Origin: Molanna angustata
Taxonomy: Eukaryota; Arthropoda; Insecta; Trichoptera; Molannidae
Assembly: GCA_963576475.1 (NCBI GenBank)
Contig: OY754981.1
Coordinates: 15,322,716-15,386,715, forward strand
Direction: 5' to 3'
Length of the DNA stretch: 64,000 nucleotides
The position numbers were made by a program, and so were the translations under genes. Below, piece by piece: positions 11,000 through 23,098 of the stretch; position 1 is the first letter of the stretch, and each line of letters starts with the position of its first letter. The notes under the pieces are model-generated. The model was not told the origin of the DNA and did no database searches. It saw only the letters and a program-made list of their open reading frames with translations.

Positions 11000-11690
11000 T
11001 AACAGACACGAATACTGATTTATTCTCATATAATTTGGGTGTGTCTTTTTCAAACTATTATATTCCACCTGTTCTTTCAACTAGCTGGCTTCGTGTTGTG
11101 GTCAAAATTTTAGATAAAACTTCCGCTTCATAGAGAGCCCCATTGAAATGGCAACACAATGAAATAATAACTTATCACTTTTAACTTGGGGCCGTATCGG
11201 TGTTGCTAGATCCTCCTTCTTTTGTTGAAATTATGTGAGGCCAGAAACGTGTGTAATAATTTAAATTATAATAAAGACATACATAAATGCTTACGACCAA
11301 ACAATAACAATAAATAAAATGAAGGAATATAATATAAAAATAAAAAAAAAATCACCCGAGGTTAGTGATTGGGAAGTCAGCGAGAATATGTAACTATTCT
11401 AGTAAACATCGATTCGATGGACGGTATATTATGTAGATCTAAGTAGGTTCCTATTGACCTGCCATCTATCGTCGACTAGAGTAATGATGCAGGTACACAA
11501 GTACACACTTGTGTTTAGGGAGACCTATGAGCAAAATAGATCAAATATTATTATGGAATGTTTTTGTGAAAAAAAAAAATTTTTGTGATTCAAGTTTAAT
11601 TTTGTGACTCATAAATTACTCTCAGCACAAAAATGTTCGAATAATACAATTGATTTGTTGATCATTGTGGATAATCTACTTTATTTAATG
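11000..11690. other. AT-rich DNA, nothing recognised
   Basis: No open frame with protein-like composition, no repeat shared with the rest of the window that I could see. Confidence 0.45.
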
Positions 11691-11696
11691 TATTTT

Positions 11697-12000
11697 ACAT
11701 ACATCATGTCACTCACGGGGTAGTCAGAGAGAACAGAACGCCGCATTCTTTTATCATGGCACACATTCATCGCCTCGTCAATATTAATGCATTGTCTCAT
11801 ACATGTTCGTCTGTTGTTCACGCTTCTTACATATCCGTCTTTCTTTTCTTGGGCGCTCCCGACCTCTTATTCCATTCCTGTCAGATATATATATATATAT
11901 TTTCTTCGTCGTCCTTTATTTATTCTTTTCGAGTGGTCAAATAATCTCCATGTGCTTCATTGTATTAATTACATTTAATGAATTACCTTCATTTTTTTAA
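11697..12000 (-). pseudogene. RTE-like LINE 3' end, decayed
   Basis: Same family as 6436 and 30484: ATACATCATGTCACTCACGG, GGCAGAGAGAACAGAACGCC and TTTCTTGGGCGCTCCCGACC in plus orientation. A TA microsatellite (11886-11899) interrupts it. Several frame breaks. Confidence 0.7.
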
Positions 12001-12365
12001 TTACATTTCTCTGGATTCTATTGGGCTATTTAACAGCATATCGCTTTTAAGTATCGCTTCAAAACACGCGTTTCGGGAGCATAACATTTATTAAAGACTT
12101 TACTTATATTTTTTTTATTGTTAAGGTATATACATATATTTTATTGTTAATTTTTTGTATAATATGTATGTGTTATATTATGTTGTATTGTAAAATGTAA
12201 TAACTTTACAAACTTTACTGATAGTTGCTTCGTAACAGACTCTGTCTAGTGAAGAAAGTAGTTATTGTAGTACTAAATAAATAAATTAATTCTTTTGAAT
12301 ATTGTAGTACTAAATAAATAAACGAATCTCCCTTTTACTTTTAACTGTTCCAGTATTTACCATGC

Positions 12366-12400
12366 TTTAGTTACCTATAATTCTTTATAGGTAACTAAAA
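12366..12400. repeat. short perfect inverted repeat
   Basis: TTTAGTTACCTATA and its complement flank a 6-base loop. Could be the tip of an old fold-back element. No function assigned. Confidence 0.6.
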
Positions 12401-12850
12401 CATTACAATGTTGTTATATGGGCTTTTCCGACATTTTTGTTGATAAGCTTGCTGAAGTGTATCAGTTCTTGTAAAATCTCATATTAAAAATATTTTCTCC
12501 TTCTAAAAGTCTTTGTTTTCAATTCGTAAAGAATCAATCTATTTCATATCGAACTTTTTTAAACTATAGGTAAACTATAATAGGTTAAATTAATACGAAA
12601 CTCAAAAATAATAAAGGAGATAGGACATATCGTTTGTTAAAATTTTCAACAATGTTTCACGAAGTTAGCGACTAATAGCCATGATCTTCATTCACATCGT
12701 GTGTTTGTATAAATCAGTAGTTCTAAATCCGTGTATTAAATGAAAACTTGTATTCCAAAATCTTGTATAACTGTGAAACTCAGTTCTTATTTATTTTATA
12801 TATAGCGTTAGTTCATTTGAATGAAGAGTGACAAACACTTTTATTATATA

Positions 12851-13274
12851 TCTATATTTATAAAAATGGATTTACGTATATTTGTATGTGTCCGATGAAC
12901 TCCCAAACCAACCATCCAATTGCGATGAAACTTTGGGAATTTGTTCAGTTCATTATGGAGAAGGTTTATGCATTATAATTTATTTATTTATTCGATATTT
13001 CACAAAAAATTGAAAAAAAAAGTTGGTTTTGAATTGATACTTAGTGGGTTTGTTAAGCAAAAATCCTATATACCCATACATAAAATGGTATATTATATAA
13101 AACTGGAATAATGCTAAAGGTTCAAGTAATTATATTTGTTTGAATAATTAAATAAAATTTAAAGGAAGGAATGAATATGGACGGAAGGGACTGTAGGGAT
13201 GGAAGGGGAAAATAATATGGAATTATAATTAGCGAATCTAGATAAGAAGGACAACGTCTGCCGGGTTTTACTAG
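12851..13274 (+). mobile_element. short non-autonomous Helitron-like element
   Basis: It begins with TC (TCTATATTTATAAAAATGGA) and ends with CTAG (GCCGGGTTTTACTAG). The flanking bases are A on the left and T on the right, as expected for Helitrons, which insert between A and T without target duplication. A weak hairpin (GGACA..CTGCC) precedes the CTAG. 424 bp, no coding potential. The 5' motif matches what I recall of widespread insect Helitrons. Confidence 0.7.
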
Positions 13275-13289
13275 TTATATTATAAAATT

Positions 13290-13855
13290 CGAGATATTTT
13301 AAAACAGCAGAAAATTAGAAGCATTACCTTATTATTGTATTTGTTTAATATTCGTCTTACGCAATTTATTCAGTTTTAGTCATTCTTACCATTATCTGTG
13401 TGGTTTTCTCAATTCCTTGCTACAGTATTGAGGTTTTTTTAGACTTTCGAAGTCGGGTGTTCATTCTTTACTTTATATCCAAATAATTAAATTATAAAAA
13501 AAATATTTAATTCATAACCGTGAAAAAGAAGTGTTACAATTTATTAATCAAAAGTTTAGATCAAAAAAATCAAAAGTAACGACTATTGAAAAACTTGATA
13601 TTTGAAAAAAATGATGATGTTTCGTCGTCTCAACCTAAAAAAATATTTATGTAAATAATAACCATATTTTTCTTTTGAAATTCCTTACAGGTCCTCAAAA
13701 TCTCATTTGCCTATTTTTTTATTACAGGAATCACATAAAATATTTTCATAATTCTTATACAACATATAATTATGCACAGTTTACTTTATGATATAGTAAG
13801 TTTTCCTGATAAAAGTCTTCGTGTAGTGTGGATCAGTATATTATTTTTATTTATG
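13290..13855. other. AT-rich DNA, nothing recognised
   Basis: No gene or shared repeat recognised. Confidence 0.4.
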
Positions 13856-13861
13856 TAACAT

Positions 13862-14350
13862 CGTCCAATTATTGAATATGGTAGTCACTTCTGGAGTGGC
13901 GCCCCCCAATACCTACTGAATACCCTCGACGCTGTCCAAAGGCGTGCTATACGTCTGATTGATGATCCATCACTGACTGATGGATTGCAATCACTAGAAC
14001 ACAGACGTAAAGTCTGTATTTTAAGTTTATTTTATAGATACTACCACGGGAATTGCTCAGAAGAACTTGCATCTTTGGTCCCTCCTCCACCCACTCGCAA
14101 CAGAGTCACTCGCTTTACTCAATCGCAGCACCCATTCACAGTGGACCTTCAACATATACGAACTAGTCGCTTCTCAAACTCCTTTATTAACACAGCAGCC
14201 CGACTGTGGAACGATCTTCCGAATTCTGTGTTTCCACCTTCGTACAACCGGGTCTTAACGCTACGTAGTGCGCTTCTTCGGAAGAGCAAAATGGACCCAA
14301 ATCCTAATAGCTGGTGTCCCCTACGTAGACATGTTAAAAAAAACATCTAA
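13862..14350 (+). pseudogene. LINE reverse transcriptase C-terminal fragment (family J), copy 1
   Basis: Plus strand reads RPIIEYGSHFWSGAPQYLLN, VQRRAIRLIDDPSL, then SRFSNSFINTAARLWNDLPN and a basic tail up to the stop at 14350. This is the thumb and C-terminus of a jockey/CR1-type reverse transcriptase. The frame is open across the whole 490 bases but has no palm, so it is a 5'-truncated insertion. Close relatives lie at 23099 and 62545. Confidence 0.85.
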
Positions 14351-14384
14351 AGCCGACAGTTATATACAATTTAGCAAGATAACA

Positions 14385-14462
14385 TAAATAATAGAATATT
14401 ATTATAATATTCTATTAACCAGTATTAGGTATATTATAATATTCTATTAACCAGTATATTTT
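14385..14462. repeat. short tandem duplication
   Basis: ATATTCTATTAACCAGTAT occurs twice, about 38 bp apart, within AT-rich DNA. Confidence 0.7.
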
Positions 14463-14694
14463 TGATTTTCGTATTTTTTTTTCGAGTGTTAAACTACTAA
14501 GGCTCTACAGGTACATGCACGCACATGAATTATATTTTTATATGCTCTTATTTTTGCAGGAGGCGTGAGAAAAAAACACACAAACATTATTATTGTTTCC
14601 TTAATCAAGAAATGCTCCCTAATGCATTTACAATAAAATATCTTAAATAACACAATGAAATATCTTAGTAATAAAAACTTCTGTATAAAAACAA

Positions 14695-17600
14695 TAATTA
14701 TTTTTACTCTCCACACTATGGAATAGGGGAGAGTCATGATTTCGCAAAATTTAAGCGTATTTTTTTTACATCAATTTCTCAATGGGTATCATGTAGAGAA
14801 TGCACACTATGAGTTTCGTCGTGATGTGTTTGTGTGTATGGCGTATACGCTGTACGCCGTACGCCGTACGCCGTACGCCGTAGCATTTATCTTTTTTGTG
14901 TCCTCTCTACAGCCCAAACTATAAGTCTGATCGACTTCATATTAACATTATATGTGTAAAGTGCAAAGACCTAGAGCTGATTAGTTTTCCATAGACAACT
15001 TTTGATTTCTTCTCTATGAATTCATCATTTACGTTGTTTTTTTTTGTGTCCTCTCTGCAGCCCAAACTATAAGTCCGATTGACTTCATATTGATATCACA
15101 TGTGTTAAGTCCATAAACTTAGAGCTGATTAGTTTTCCATAGACAACGGTTCATTTTTTCCCAATGTTTCTTTATGATTTCATCTATTAAAACTGAAAAA
15201 ATGCTCTCACGACCTGGAAATTAGAGATATTTTAATTTGGTTTCAACTATTTATACAACACCAAGAATCTTCATAAAATTGTATTCAAAGTTGGTCAATG
15301 TTAAAAGAAAAATATTCAACGGTTTCAAAAATTATATTTTATTTAATGGATATTTGTATGAAACTTATATGTAACAAGAGAATTTTTTTATATTTGGCAA
15401 TGTTCAGTTCATTGATTTCATATTGATATAAGAATATTAATAGCTTGAACTTAGAACTGATTAGCTTTTCATAGATATCATAAAATTTCTTCATATGATA
15501 TCACGTGTCAACATTGTCAAAATGCTCTAACGCTCTTTGAAACAAAATTTATCTGCTTTTTTTAAAATATTTCATACAACATAAGCAGTCTTCACTATAC
15601 TGCATTAATAGTTTGTCTATCTTAACATAAAAATATACTATCGGAAGAAAATTTATATTCCTGTTAGTAACATTTAGTATGAATAAAAATGTAATTAGAT
15701 AAATTTCTATTTATGGAAACGTTCAGTAATTTGATTTCATGTTATAATGTAAAGAGCTTGAACATAGAACTGATTAGCTTTCCATAAATAACAAAAAAAA
15801 TCTTCATATGATATCACCTGTCAAAATTTGGAAAATGCTCTCGCGTTCTTTAGAACAAAATTTATCTGCTTTTTTTAAAATATTTCATACAACATAAGCA
15901 TTCTTCCCTATACTCCATTAATAGTTTGTCTATCTTAACATAAAAATATACTATCGGAAGAAAATTTATATTCCTGATAGTAACATTTAGTATGAATACA
16001 AATGTAATTAGATAAATTTCTATGTATGGAAAAGTTCAGTAATTTGATTTCATGTTATAATGTAAAGAGCTTGAACATAGAACTGATTAGCTTTCCATAA
16101 ATAACAAAAAAAATCTTCATATGATATCACCTGTCAAAATTTGGAAAATGCTCTTGCGTTCTTTAGAACAAAATTTATCTGCTTTTTTTAAAATATTTCA
16201 TACAACATAAGCATTCTTCACTATACTGCATTAATAGTTTGTTTATCTTAACATAAAAATATACTATCGGAAGAAAATTTATATTCCTGATAGTAACATT
16301 TAGTATGAATAAAAATGTAATTAGATAAATTTCTATGTATGGAAACGTTCAGTAATTTGATTTCATGTTATAATGTAAAGAGCTTGAACATAGAACTGAT
16401 TAGCTTTCCATAAAAAAATATTTCATACAACATAAGCATTCTTCACTATACTGCATTAATAGTTTGTCTATCTTAACATAAAAATATACTATCGGAAGAA
16501 AATTTATATTCCTGATAGTAACATTTAGTATGAATAAAAATGTAATTAGATAAATTTCTATGTATGGAAAAGTTCAGTAATTTGATTTCATGTTATAATG
16601 TAAAGAGCTTGAACATAGAACTGATTAGCTTTCCATAAATAACAAAAAAATTCTTCATATGATATCACCTGTCCAAATTTGGAAAATGCTCTCGCGTTCT
16701 TTAGAACAAAATTTATCTGCTTTTTTTAAAATATTTCATACAACATAAGCATTCTTCCCTATACTGCATTAATAGTTTGTCTATCTTAACATAAAAATAT
16801 ACTATCGGAAGAAAATTTATATTCCTGATAGTAACATTTAGTATGAATAAAAATGTAATTAGATAAATTTCTATGTATGGAAACGTTCAGTAATTTGATT
16901 TCATGTTATAATGTAAAGAGCTTGAACATAGAACTGATTAGCTTTCCATAAATAACAAAAAAATTCTTCATATGATATCACCTGTCAAAATTTGGAAAAT
17001 ACTCTTGCGTTCTTTAAAACAAAATTTATCTGCTTTTTTAAAAATATTTCATACAACATAAGCATTCTTCACTATACTGCATTAATAGTTTGTCTATCTT
17101 AACATAAAAATATACTATCGGAAGAAAATTTATATTCCTGATAGTAACATTTAGTATGAATAAAAATGTAATTAGATAAATTTCTATGTATGGAAACGTT
17201 CAGTAATTTGATTTCATGTTATAATGTAAAGAGCTTGAACATAGAACTGATTAGCTTTCCATAAATAACAAAAAAATCTTCATATGATATCACGTGTCAA
17301 AATTTTGAAAATGCTCTCGCGTTCTTTAAATCAAAATTTATCTGCTTTTTTTAAAATATTTCATACAACATAAGCATTCTTCACTATACTGCATTAATAG
17401 TTTGTTTATCTTAACATAAAAATATACTATCGGAAGAAAATTTATATTCCTGGTAGTAACATTTAGTATGAATAAAAATGTAATTAGATAAATTTCTATG
17501 TATGGAAAAGTTCAGTAATTTGATTTCATGTTATAATGTAAAGAGCTTGAACATAGAACTGATTAGCTTTCCATAAATAACAAAAAAATTCTTCATATGA

Positions 17601-18165
17601 TATCACCTGTCAAAAATTGGAAAATACTCTTGCGTTCTTTAAAACAAAATTTATGTGCTTTTTTAAAAATATTTCATACAACATAAGCATTCTTCACTAT
17701 ACTGCATTAATAGTTTGTCTATCTTAACATAAAAATATACTATCGGAAGAAAATTTATATTCCTGATAGTAACATTTAGTATGAATAAAAATGAAATTAG
17801 ATAAATTTCTATGTATGGAAACGTTCAGTAATTTGATTTCATGTTATAATGTAAAGAGCTTGAACATAGAACTGATTAGCTTTCCATAAATAACAAAAAA
17901 ATCTTCATATGATATCACGTGTCAAAATTTTGAAAATGCTCTCGCGTTCTTTAAATCAAAATTTATCTGCTTTTTTTAAAATATTTCATACAACATAAGC
18001 ATTCTTCACTATACGGCATTAATAGTTTGTCTATCTTAACATGAAAATATACTATCGTTAGAAAATTTATATTCCTGGTAGTAAAATTTAGAATGAATAA
18101 AATATTTCACTGTCAATATTTGTGGTGTGGAGAGTTTAGTGTTGGCCACAACCCACTCGTTTTAA
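14695..18165 (+). mobile_element. non-coding dispersed element expanded by a satellite array
   Basis: The start (TTTTTACTCTCCACACTATGG..GGGGAGAG, itself a small hairpin) and the end (GTTGGCCACAACCCACTCGTTT) recur at 27455-28005. The 5' part recurs at 31195-31660. So this is one family with defined ends. Inner parts include GTACGCC x4-5 (about 14846-14880), a 148-bp sub-repeat starting CCCAAACTATAAGTC (14913, 15061), and then the 313-bp array. No transposase gene. Class not determined; ACTCTCCACAC near both ends may be a terminal inverted repeat. Confidence 0.65.
15390..18080. repeat. 313-bp satellite array, about eight and a half units
   Basis: GTTCAGTAATTTGATTTCATG (or variant) begins at 15402, 15721, 16034, 16347, 16572, 16885, 17199, 17510 and 17823. 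Spacing is 311-314 bp, except one 225-bp unit with an internal deletion near 16412 and a 319-bp first unit. Late units alternate between two variants (CTCTTGCGTTCTTTAAAAC and CTCTCGCGTTCTTTAAATC), a dimer of about 624 bp. No open frame. Confidence 0.95.
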
Positions 18166-18659
18166 ATATAATTTGATAATCTCTGACTGTACAGCGACTG
18201 TAGGTATCTAATAGTATGGTACGGGAAGTGATGATTTACAATTTGATTGTGTGTATTAAGTACCTATTATTTTTTTATCGGCTGATTCACGAAAGAAAAC
18301 CGGAATCATTCCTAAATTATTATCAAACTTACACCCATCATTTCATAATTGGCAAATCGTGCATTTTCATATTTACATTTAGGATAAAAGGCACGTCAAA
18401 GTTATATTCCCATGAGGATCGTTTGGCAGCAAAGCCTTGCAGCTTCTCTTCCATTCCATCATGTTTTGTGCGACCTTTTTCGGTTTCAGGTAGGTGCAGC
18501 AGCCCATACCTTCGCACAGATCCAAGTATTTTGTCCTCTCTATTATGTAGGATATTCCCTTTTCTGACACGTCTCTATTTCTTGAACAGGTGCCGTCTTT
18601 CTTCTATTATTCTGAGAATAATCTTCTTCTTTTTATATTAGATCGTAGATCTGTTTTTC

Positions 18660-18960
18660 GAAAAAGCTATTCCTGTGAAGCTGAGTTCCAGCTATCCCTC
18701 CATCTCTTCGATGTTCTTCCGGGGAGGCGATGCGCTGGTGGGATTTCGTTTTCCGCTATGGATGGGATTCGAGACGCGTCCATCCTGTTGACATGGTCCC
18801 TCCAGAATCTTCTCTTAGCTCTACTTTAAACGTCTTCCCTGCGATAGTCCTTAAAACCTTAATTTCCGATGTTCGTAGGAGGTTTTTGGTTCGGCTCTTG
18901 TCTTCACCGCGTATGTCATGATTGGTCTTACACTTCTTCTTCTTCTTCTTCTTCAGCCAG
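18660..18960 (-). pseudogene. decayed RTE-like LINE C-terminus
   Basis: In changing minus-strand frames one reads IKVLRTIAGKT, RRKFWRDHVNRMDASRIPSI and LPGRTSKRWRDSWNSAS, the DHV-RM and GRP-KRW pattern of RTE-like LINE C-termini. Several frameshifts. The open frame at 18379-18570 (KPKKVAQNMMEWKRSCKALL) may belong to the same or another relic. Confidence 0.6.
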
Positions 18961-19110
18961 TTTTCATCCATTCTTGGACATAGGCCTCCCCTTTGATCCT
19001 CCACAACTCCCTGTCTTGGGCACACTGCATCCATCTCCCTCCGGCACATTTCTTGATGTCATCAGACCACCTTGGCTGGGGTCTGCCAACACCTCTTCGG
19101 CTTGTTCAAA
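18928..19110 (-). pseudogene. second RTE-like LINE 3' end with (GAA)n tail
   Basis: Minus strand encodes RWSDDIKKCAGGRWMQCAQD then RELWRIKGEAYVQEW and ends in a GAA run (CTT repeats on + at 18928-18952). The trinucleotide tail marks the 3' end. It is inserted in, or abuts, the older relic at 18660-18960. Confidence 0.75.
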
Positions 19111-19545
19111 TTGAAAGAGTAGACAGATACATATATCTAGGCCATACCGTGATGCTTGCCAAAGAAAATCAAGAGGCAGAAATAGTGAGAAGACGTGGCC
19201 TTGCCTGGGCAGCTTTTGGAAAATTATCATACATTCTGAAGTCCCGTAAATACTCCCATTATTTGAAAAAGAAGCTATTTGATGCATGTATTCTCCCAGT
19301 GCTTACTTATGGAATGGAAACATCGGTCCTAACAAAAAGAATAATGCACAAGCTGTTAGTGACACAGAGAGCTATGGAGAGAAAGTTGCTGGGTATTTCA
19401 ATAAGGGACAGAATTCAGAATGTCATGATAAGACAAAGAACCAAAGTAGCCGATGTAGCGGAAAAGGTCGCTGGCCTTAAGTGGAGCTGGGCTTGGCATA
19501 TTGCCAGATGCCAGGATTCACGATGGACCAAAAAGATCTTAGAAT
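19110..19545 (+). pseudogene. RTE-like LINE fragment, palm end to C-terminal region
   Basis: Plus strand reads IERVDRYIYLGHTV, KKKLFDACILPVLTYGMET and RKLLGISIRDRIQN, then VAGLKWSWAWHIAR. The frame is unbroken for about 145 codons but lacks the catalytic core and continues into unrelated sequence. It abuts a minus-strand relic at 19110, so the two are tail to head by nesting. Confidence 0.8.
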
Positions 19546-19579
19546 GGTCTTACACATGTCTTATAAATTGTGACCCTAC

Positions 19580-19770
19580 TATTCGTTCTTATATTATATT
19601 TGTTGGGCCAGATGATATTTTTGAGACATCTGAACAAGCGACTGCTTTATTGGTCTGTTCTCTAACTTCTGAGTATAGGTCACTATGGCTCGAGATTTCC
19701 ACACCCAGATATCTGAAAGTCTTTACTTGCTCCATTGGAATGTCATTTATTACCAGCTTGCATCTTCTTG
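19580..19770 (-). pseudogene. LINE reverse transcriptase fragment (palm end), minus strand
   Basis: Minus strand encodes CKLVINDIPMEQVKTFRYLG then VEISSHSDLYSEVREQTNKA, the segment after YADD in RTE-like enzymes. Short and truncated at both ends. Confidence 0.7.
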
Positions 19771-19812
19771 GTTGCTTGGATATCTTTAAACTCTTCGTTT
19801 TGTTTATTTTGT

Positions 19813-19945
19813 TTGACTCAGTTGATTTGATGTCTGACTCCTGAGCGAAATGATCTAGGTTCGTTTCCCGGTGAAGACACAATTGTATATTGCGTTTTAG
19901 TTTGTATTTGTGAGATGATAAATATCTTTTTGGTTGCGTGTTTAA
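19813..19945 (+). mobile_element. tRNA-derived SINE, plus strand
   Basis: GACTCAGTTGATTTGATGTC resembles an A box and GGTTCGTTTCCCGG a B box (19858-19872), about 45 bases apart, followed by a non-tRNA body. The B box carries a change from GGTTCGATTCC. Not a functional tRNA. Confidence 0.65.
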
Positions 19946-19954
19946 TTTATTTTA

Positions 19955-20175
19955 TTTTTATATTGCTTTTCGGGCAACTAACAGATACTCTGTCAAATAT
20001 TGATTTAACACGCACCCAATAACAAGCTGCCACATCTGAAGGGTCACTCTTTTAATCGTCTCTCAGATCTAGACTGAAAACACAATTAAAAACTGTTTCT
20101 CCACCGGGAATCGAACCCGGGACCTTTGAATCAGTAGTCAGATACCTAAACAACTGAGCCATGAAAGCCGACTAG
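19955..20175 (-). mobile_element. tRNA-derived SINE, minus strand
   Basis: On the minus strand the head (20175-20101) reads CATGGCTCAGTTG (A box) and GGTTCGATTCCCGG (B box) in a full tRNA-like layout; the body extends towards 19955. It faces the plus-strand SINE at 19813, so their 3' ends meet. Confidence 0.72.
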
Positions 20176-20504
20176 TGTTAAGTAAACATTTAACATAGTA
20201 CATAATAATAATACTAGTAAAGTGTACCTATACGGAGTAGCTGCTAAGAAAATAGTTGTGTCTTAGATGAATTATTTATGCATCAATAAATTATCTATTG
20301 CATTTTCCTCAAGTTAGGTATAGCAGTGCTTGAGGTATGTAGGTATGTTTGCGGAGGAACGATGTCTAAGATTTCTTGGTGTCCTCAGACATCGAATCGC
20401 CGCATACCGTCAGAGAATATAGAATATCCCTAACTCGAACATAAAGACTGTTCAGGGGCACCAATGTCCAAGACTATCACAAAAATGGGCAGAAGTGTTG
20501 GATC

Positions 20505-20690
20505 AAAGATTATAATAATATCATCATCATCATCGTCATTGGTGCTACAGCCCCGTGTGGGCCCTGGCATTCTCCATAATCCTTCTCCAACCGTCCCTGT
20601 CCTCCACCGCTATCCTCCTGTCTTCTGTGTCGTCCAGCCATCTTAGCTTGGGCCTGCCTCTACTTCGTCTTCTATGGTAATAATATAATG
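20505..20690 (-). pseudogene. RTE-like LINE 3' end with (GAT)n tail
   Basis: Minus strand encodes RRRSRGRPKLRWLDDTEDRR and VEDRDGWRRIMENARAHTG, followed by an ATGATG tail (plus: TCATCATCATCATCG). 5'-truncated. Confidence 0.75.
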
Positions 20691-20827
20691 TCTACAAAAA
20701 TATTTTTTTATTTTTTATATTTATATGTTGCTCTTGTATTTATATGAGTGTATGAATGTGTTTATGTATATGTATGTATGCATATGTGTATATTCATATA
20801 CAAAATAAATAAAAATAATAAGATTGT

Positions 20828-21185
20828 TGTTCATAATTTCACCCATAGATGGCTGTAGTAAAAATTCCTTATTTTCAAGCGAAAAGAATTTCAGTATTAC
20901 AATATATAGAACTTTCAAAATTGAATTGATAGGGATCTCATTAAAAGGCATAATTGGTGAACGTTGCGCAAGCGCATAAAGTGATCACGTAAACCAGCCG
21001 ATGACAGGTCGTAAGCCCTGTAGGTGCCTTGATTTCCCGGTTCTCCTACAATAAAAATTCTAAATTCGTCTCTATTGAGATAATTAAAAATCTGTTAAAA
21101 AATATCTTTGACTCCCGACAGGGAAAAAAATCCAATGTTTGCGCATATGCAATAATAAAAATATTCGATAAAATATTCTCTTTTT
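20828..21185 (+). repeat. dispersed repeat family A, copy 2
   Basis: The longest copy together with 44405-44695. Adds the left part CATAGATGGCTGTAGTAAAA and CAAGCGAAAAGAATTTCAGT to the block described at 10120. Its right end matches copy 1 through CGCATATGCAATAATAAAAA. Confidence 0.85.
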
Positions 21186-21189
21186 TGTA

Positions 21190-23095
21190 TTGTGTAAGAC
21201 TGATTTGTTTATTATTTACGCTACATGCGTTTATTATAGCAGATCATTATTCTGTTTTCCGCGGACACTAGTTCTGATTAGAGCGAAATACGTATGACAT
21301 TCGAAAGGTGAATTTTATTCGCAATGTTTTATGCGGCGTATCGAGGTGGTGTAAAGTTTTGTGTAAATACATAAAGCGACGCGTACACACATTCGTTCGT
21401 TTCACAGATTATATGTAGTTATGAATGACAGATCCTGATAGGCAACTTTCAATTTACATTGTGTGATACGTAAAGATTAACGGAACTTATTGCAAAATAT
21501 TACACGTGAATGGGAATAAGGCCCCTGGTGTAAAACGTAAATTTTGTATGTTAAAGATATGGTTTGTGTAGCATTGCAACCCCCTGCTCACAGACTGGAA
21601 TAAAATCTTAATTTTATTATTATTCGCTATGAATTATACAATTATTATTTAATAAACGTAAAATAATATAAATGCATATTAATAACAATTTCGTAAGTCA
21701 ATGTGATTGCATTATATTTAGTGCTTATGAGATGAATTTTGAATTTGCCAAATTCAAACTGTATTGGTGTATCGTGTTAACAACAAACGACGTATAAAGC
21801 GGTTGATTAAAAATGACAGGTGAATGTTACGAATCATCATCCTTTGGACATTGACCGTAACGCGTCTCAAATAATGTGAGAAACGAGTAAATAAATATAA
21901 AACGACAATATCACCCCGGGTTAAGTTACTGAAGCGGCATAATGGGAGGTGATTTTTGAGATCTCACGCGTTTTGATAACACTCGAAATATTTTTGGTGT
22001 TGTGCCCCCGGTCATGCGTCGCGTTATCATCTCACCAGGATCATCATCAGCATCAGCGGAGATGGAGTCAAGCGTCATTATTGGCCGTTATCCTTGAACG
22101 TTCGATAATCCTTCGGAAGCATCATCCCCGCCCACTCCTTTTGTGTTCACTGCTTATTCCTCTTTCTACTGGACCTTCTCACCTTCCCTGCGTCACGATG
22201 CCGTGACTGTCTCTCAGCCAGAGGCTGTCAAATCACTTCGACAAAAGAAAATATTCAAATAAAACTTTATGATGAAGATCACGAAAATGACAATAACCAC
22301 CGGCTTTCTTCTTCCTTTGATTTGAGTGTCGTTTTCAACGGTAGAACGAATTTATTTTATTTTATTTTTATTATTATTACACAAAACAAATATAACATAT
22401 ATAAACTGACTAATAACGCCCCACTAAGCAAAAGCCTGTTCTGGGAATGTTGTTTTACACATTTGAGTATCTTTATTCAGCTGTTATTTTCATATTTTCA
22501 CATGTTATAAAATTAGAGTAAACAAGAGTAAAAAAAATATGTAAAATGAATGATACAAATACACAAAAATGATCAATTGTACAAAATATTGCAAAATCAA
22601 ATACAAATACTATTGACAGAAAAGATGTGAATATAAATATGACATGTGCCGGGTCAGAAGTCACGGGCAGATTACCACCTCCGCATAGTGCCTACCTGGT
22701 ATCTTTATCCAGTTTATCAGTGCAGCCTTGAAGGATCTAGTTTTAGTCAATTTTTTAATGTTACTATCTAACTGGTTAAAGATATGTGGAGCTGTGAAGC
22801 AAAAATGTCTTTGCCTAAACGAGGTTTTCATGCACGGAAAAGTAATTCACACGATTTGATTGTCATCAAGGTATTTAATTTATTTTTGAATTTCCATAGT
22901 ATGGATTTCGTAAAACATGAACGAAAAATATCTGTCGATTTCATACATGTCGAATATTATCGATTTCATGCATGTGGAATATCGTCAATTTAATGCTTCT
23001 CGAACCATTGTCAATATCATGCTTGTTGATGACATTATTTAAACTTGAAGTGCGTCTGTTTCATGCGGCCTAACTCTTAACTTATATCAGAATTA
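21190..23095. other. unique-looking DNA without recognised gene
   Basis: Parts at 21300-21560 and 21830-22210 are less AT-rich than the flanks and match no repeat in the window. The 85-codon frame at 21949-22206 starts in ordinary sequence and has no domain I recognise. Confidence 0.4.
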
Positions 23096-23098
23096 TGG

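Noticed and set aside
15390..18080. CRISPR-like or centromeric array
   Set aside because: Units are contiguous 313-bp repeats without spacers, inside a dispersed element with other short copies; no link to a centromere can be shown.
18993..19844. A 283-codon plus-strand ORF as one gene
   Set aside because: Only residues from about 19110 to 19545 resemble LINE RT; both ends read through antisense LINE relics, so it is a chance fusion.
20101..20172. A tRNA gene on the minus strand
   Set aside because: A and B boxes are present, but the acceptor stem does not pair and a long non-tRNA body follows; related heads occur at 19813, 39577 and 39762. It is a SINE.
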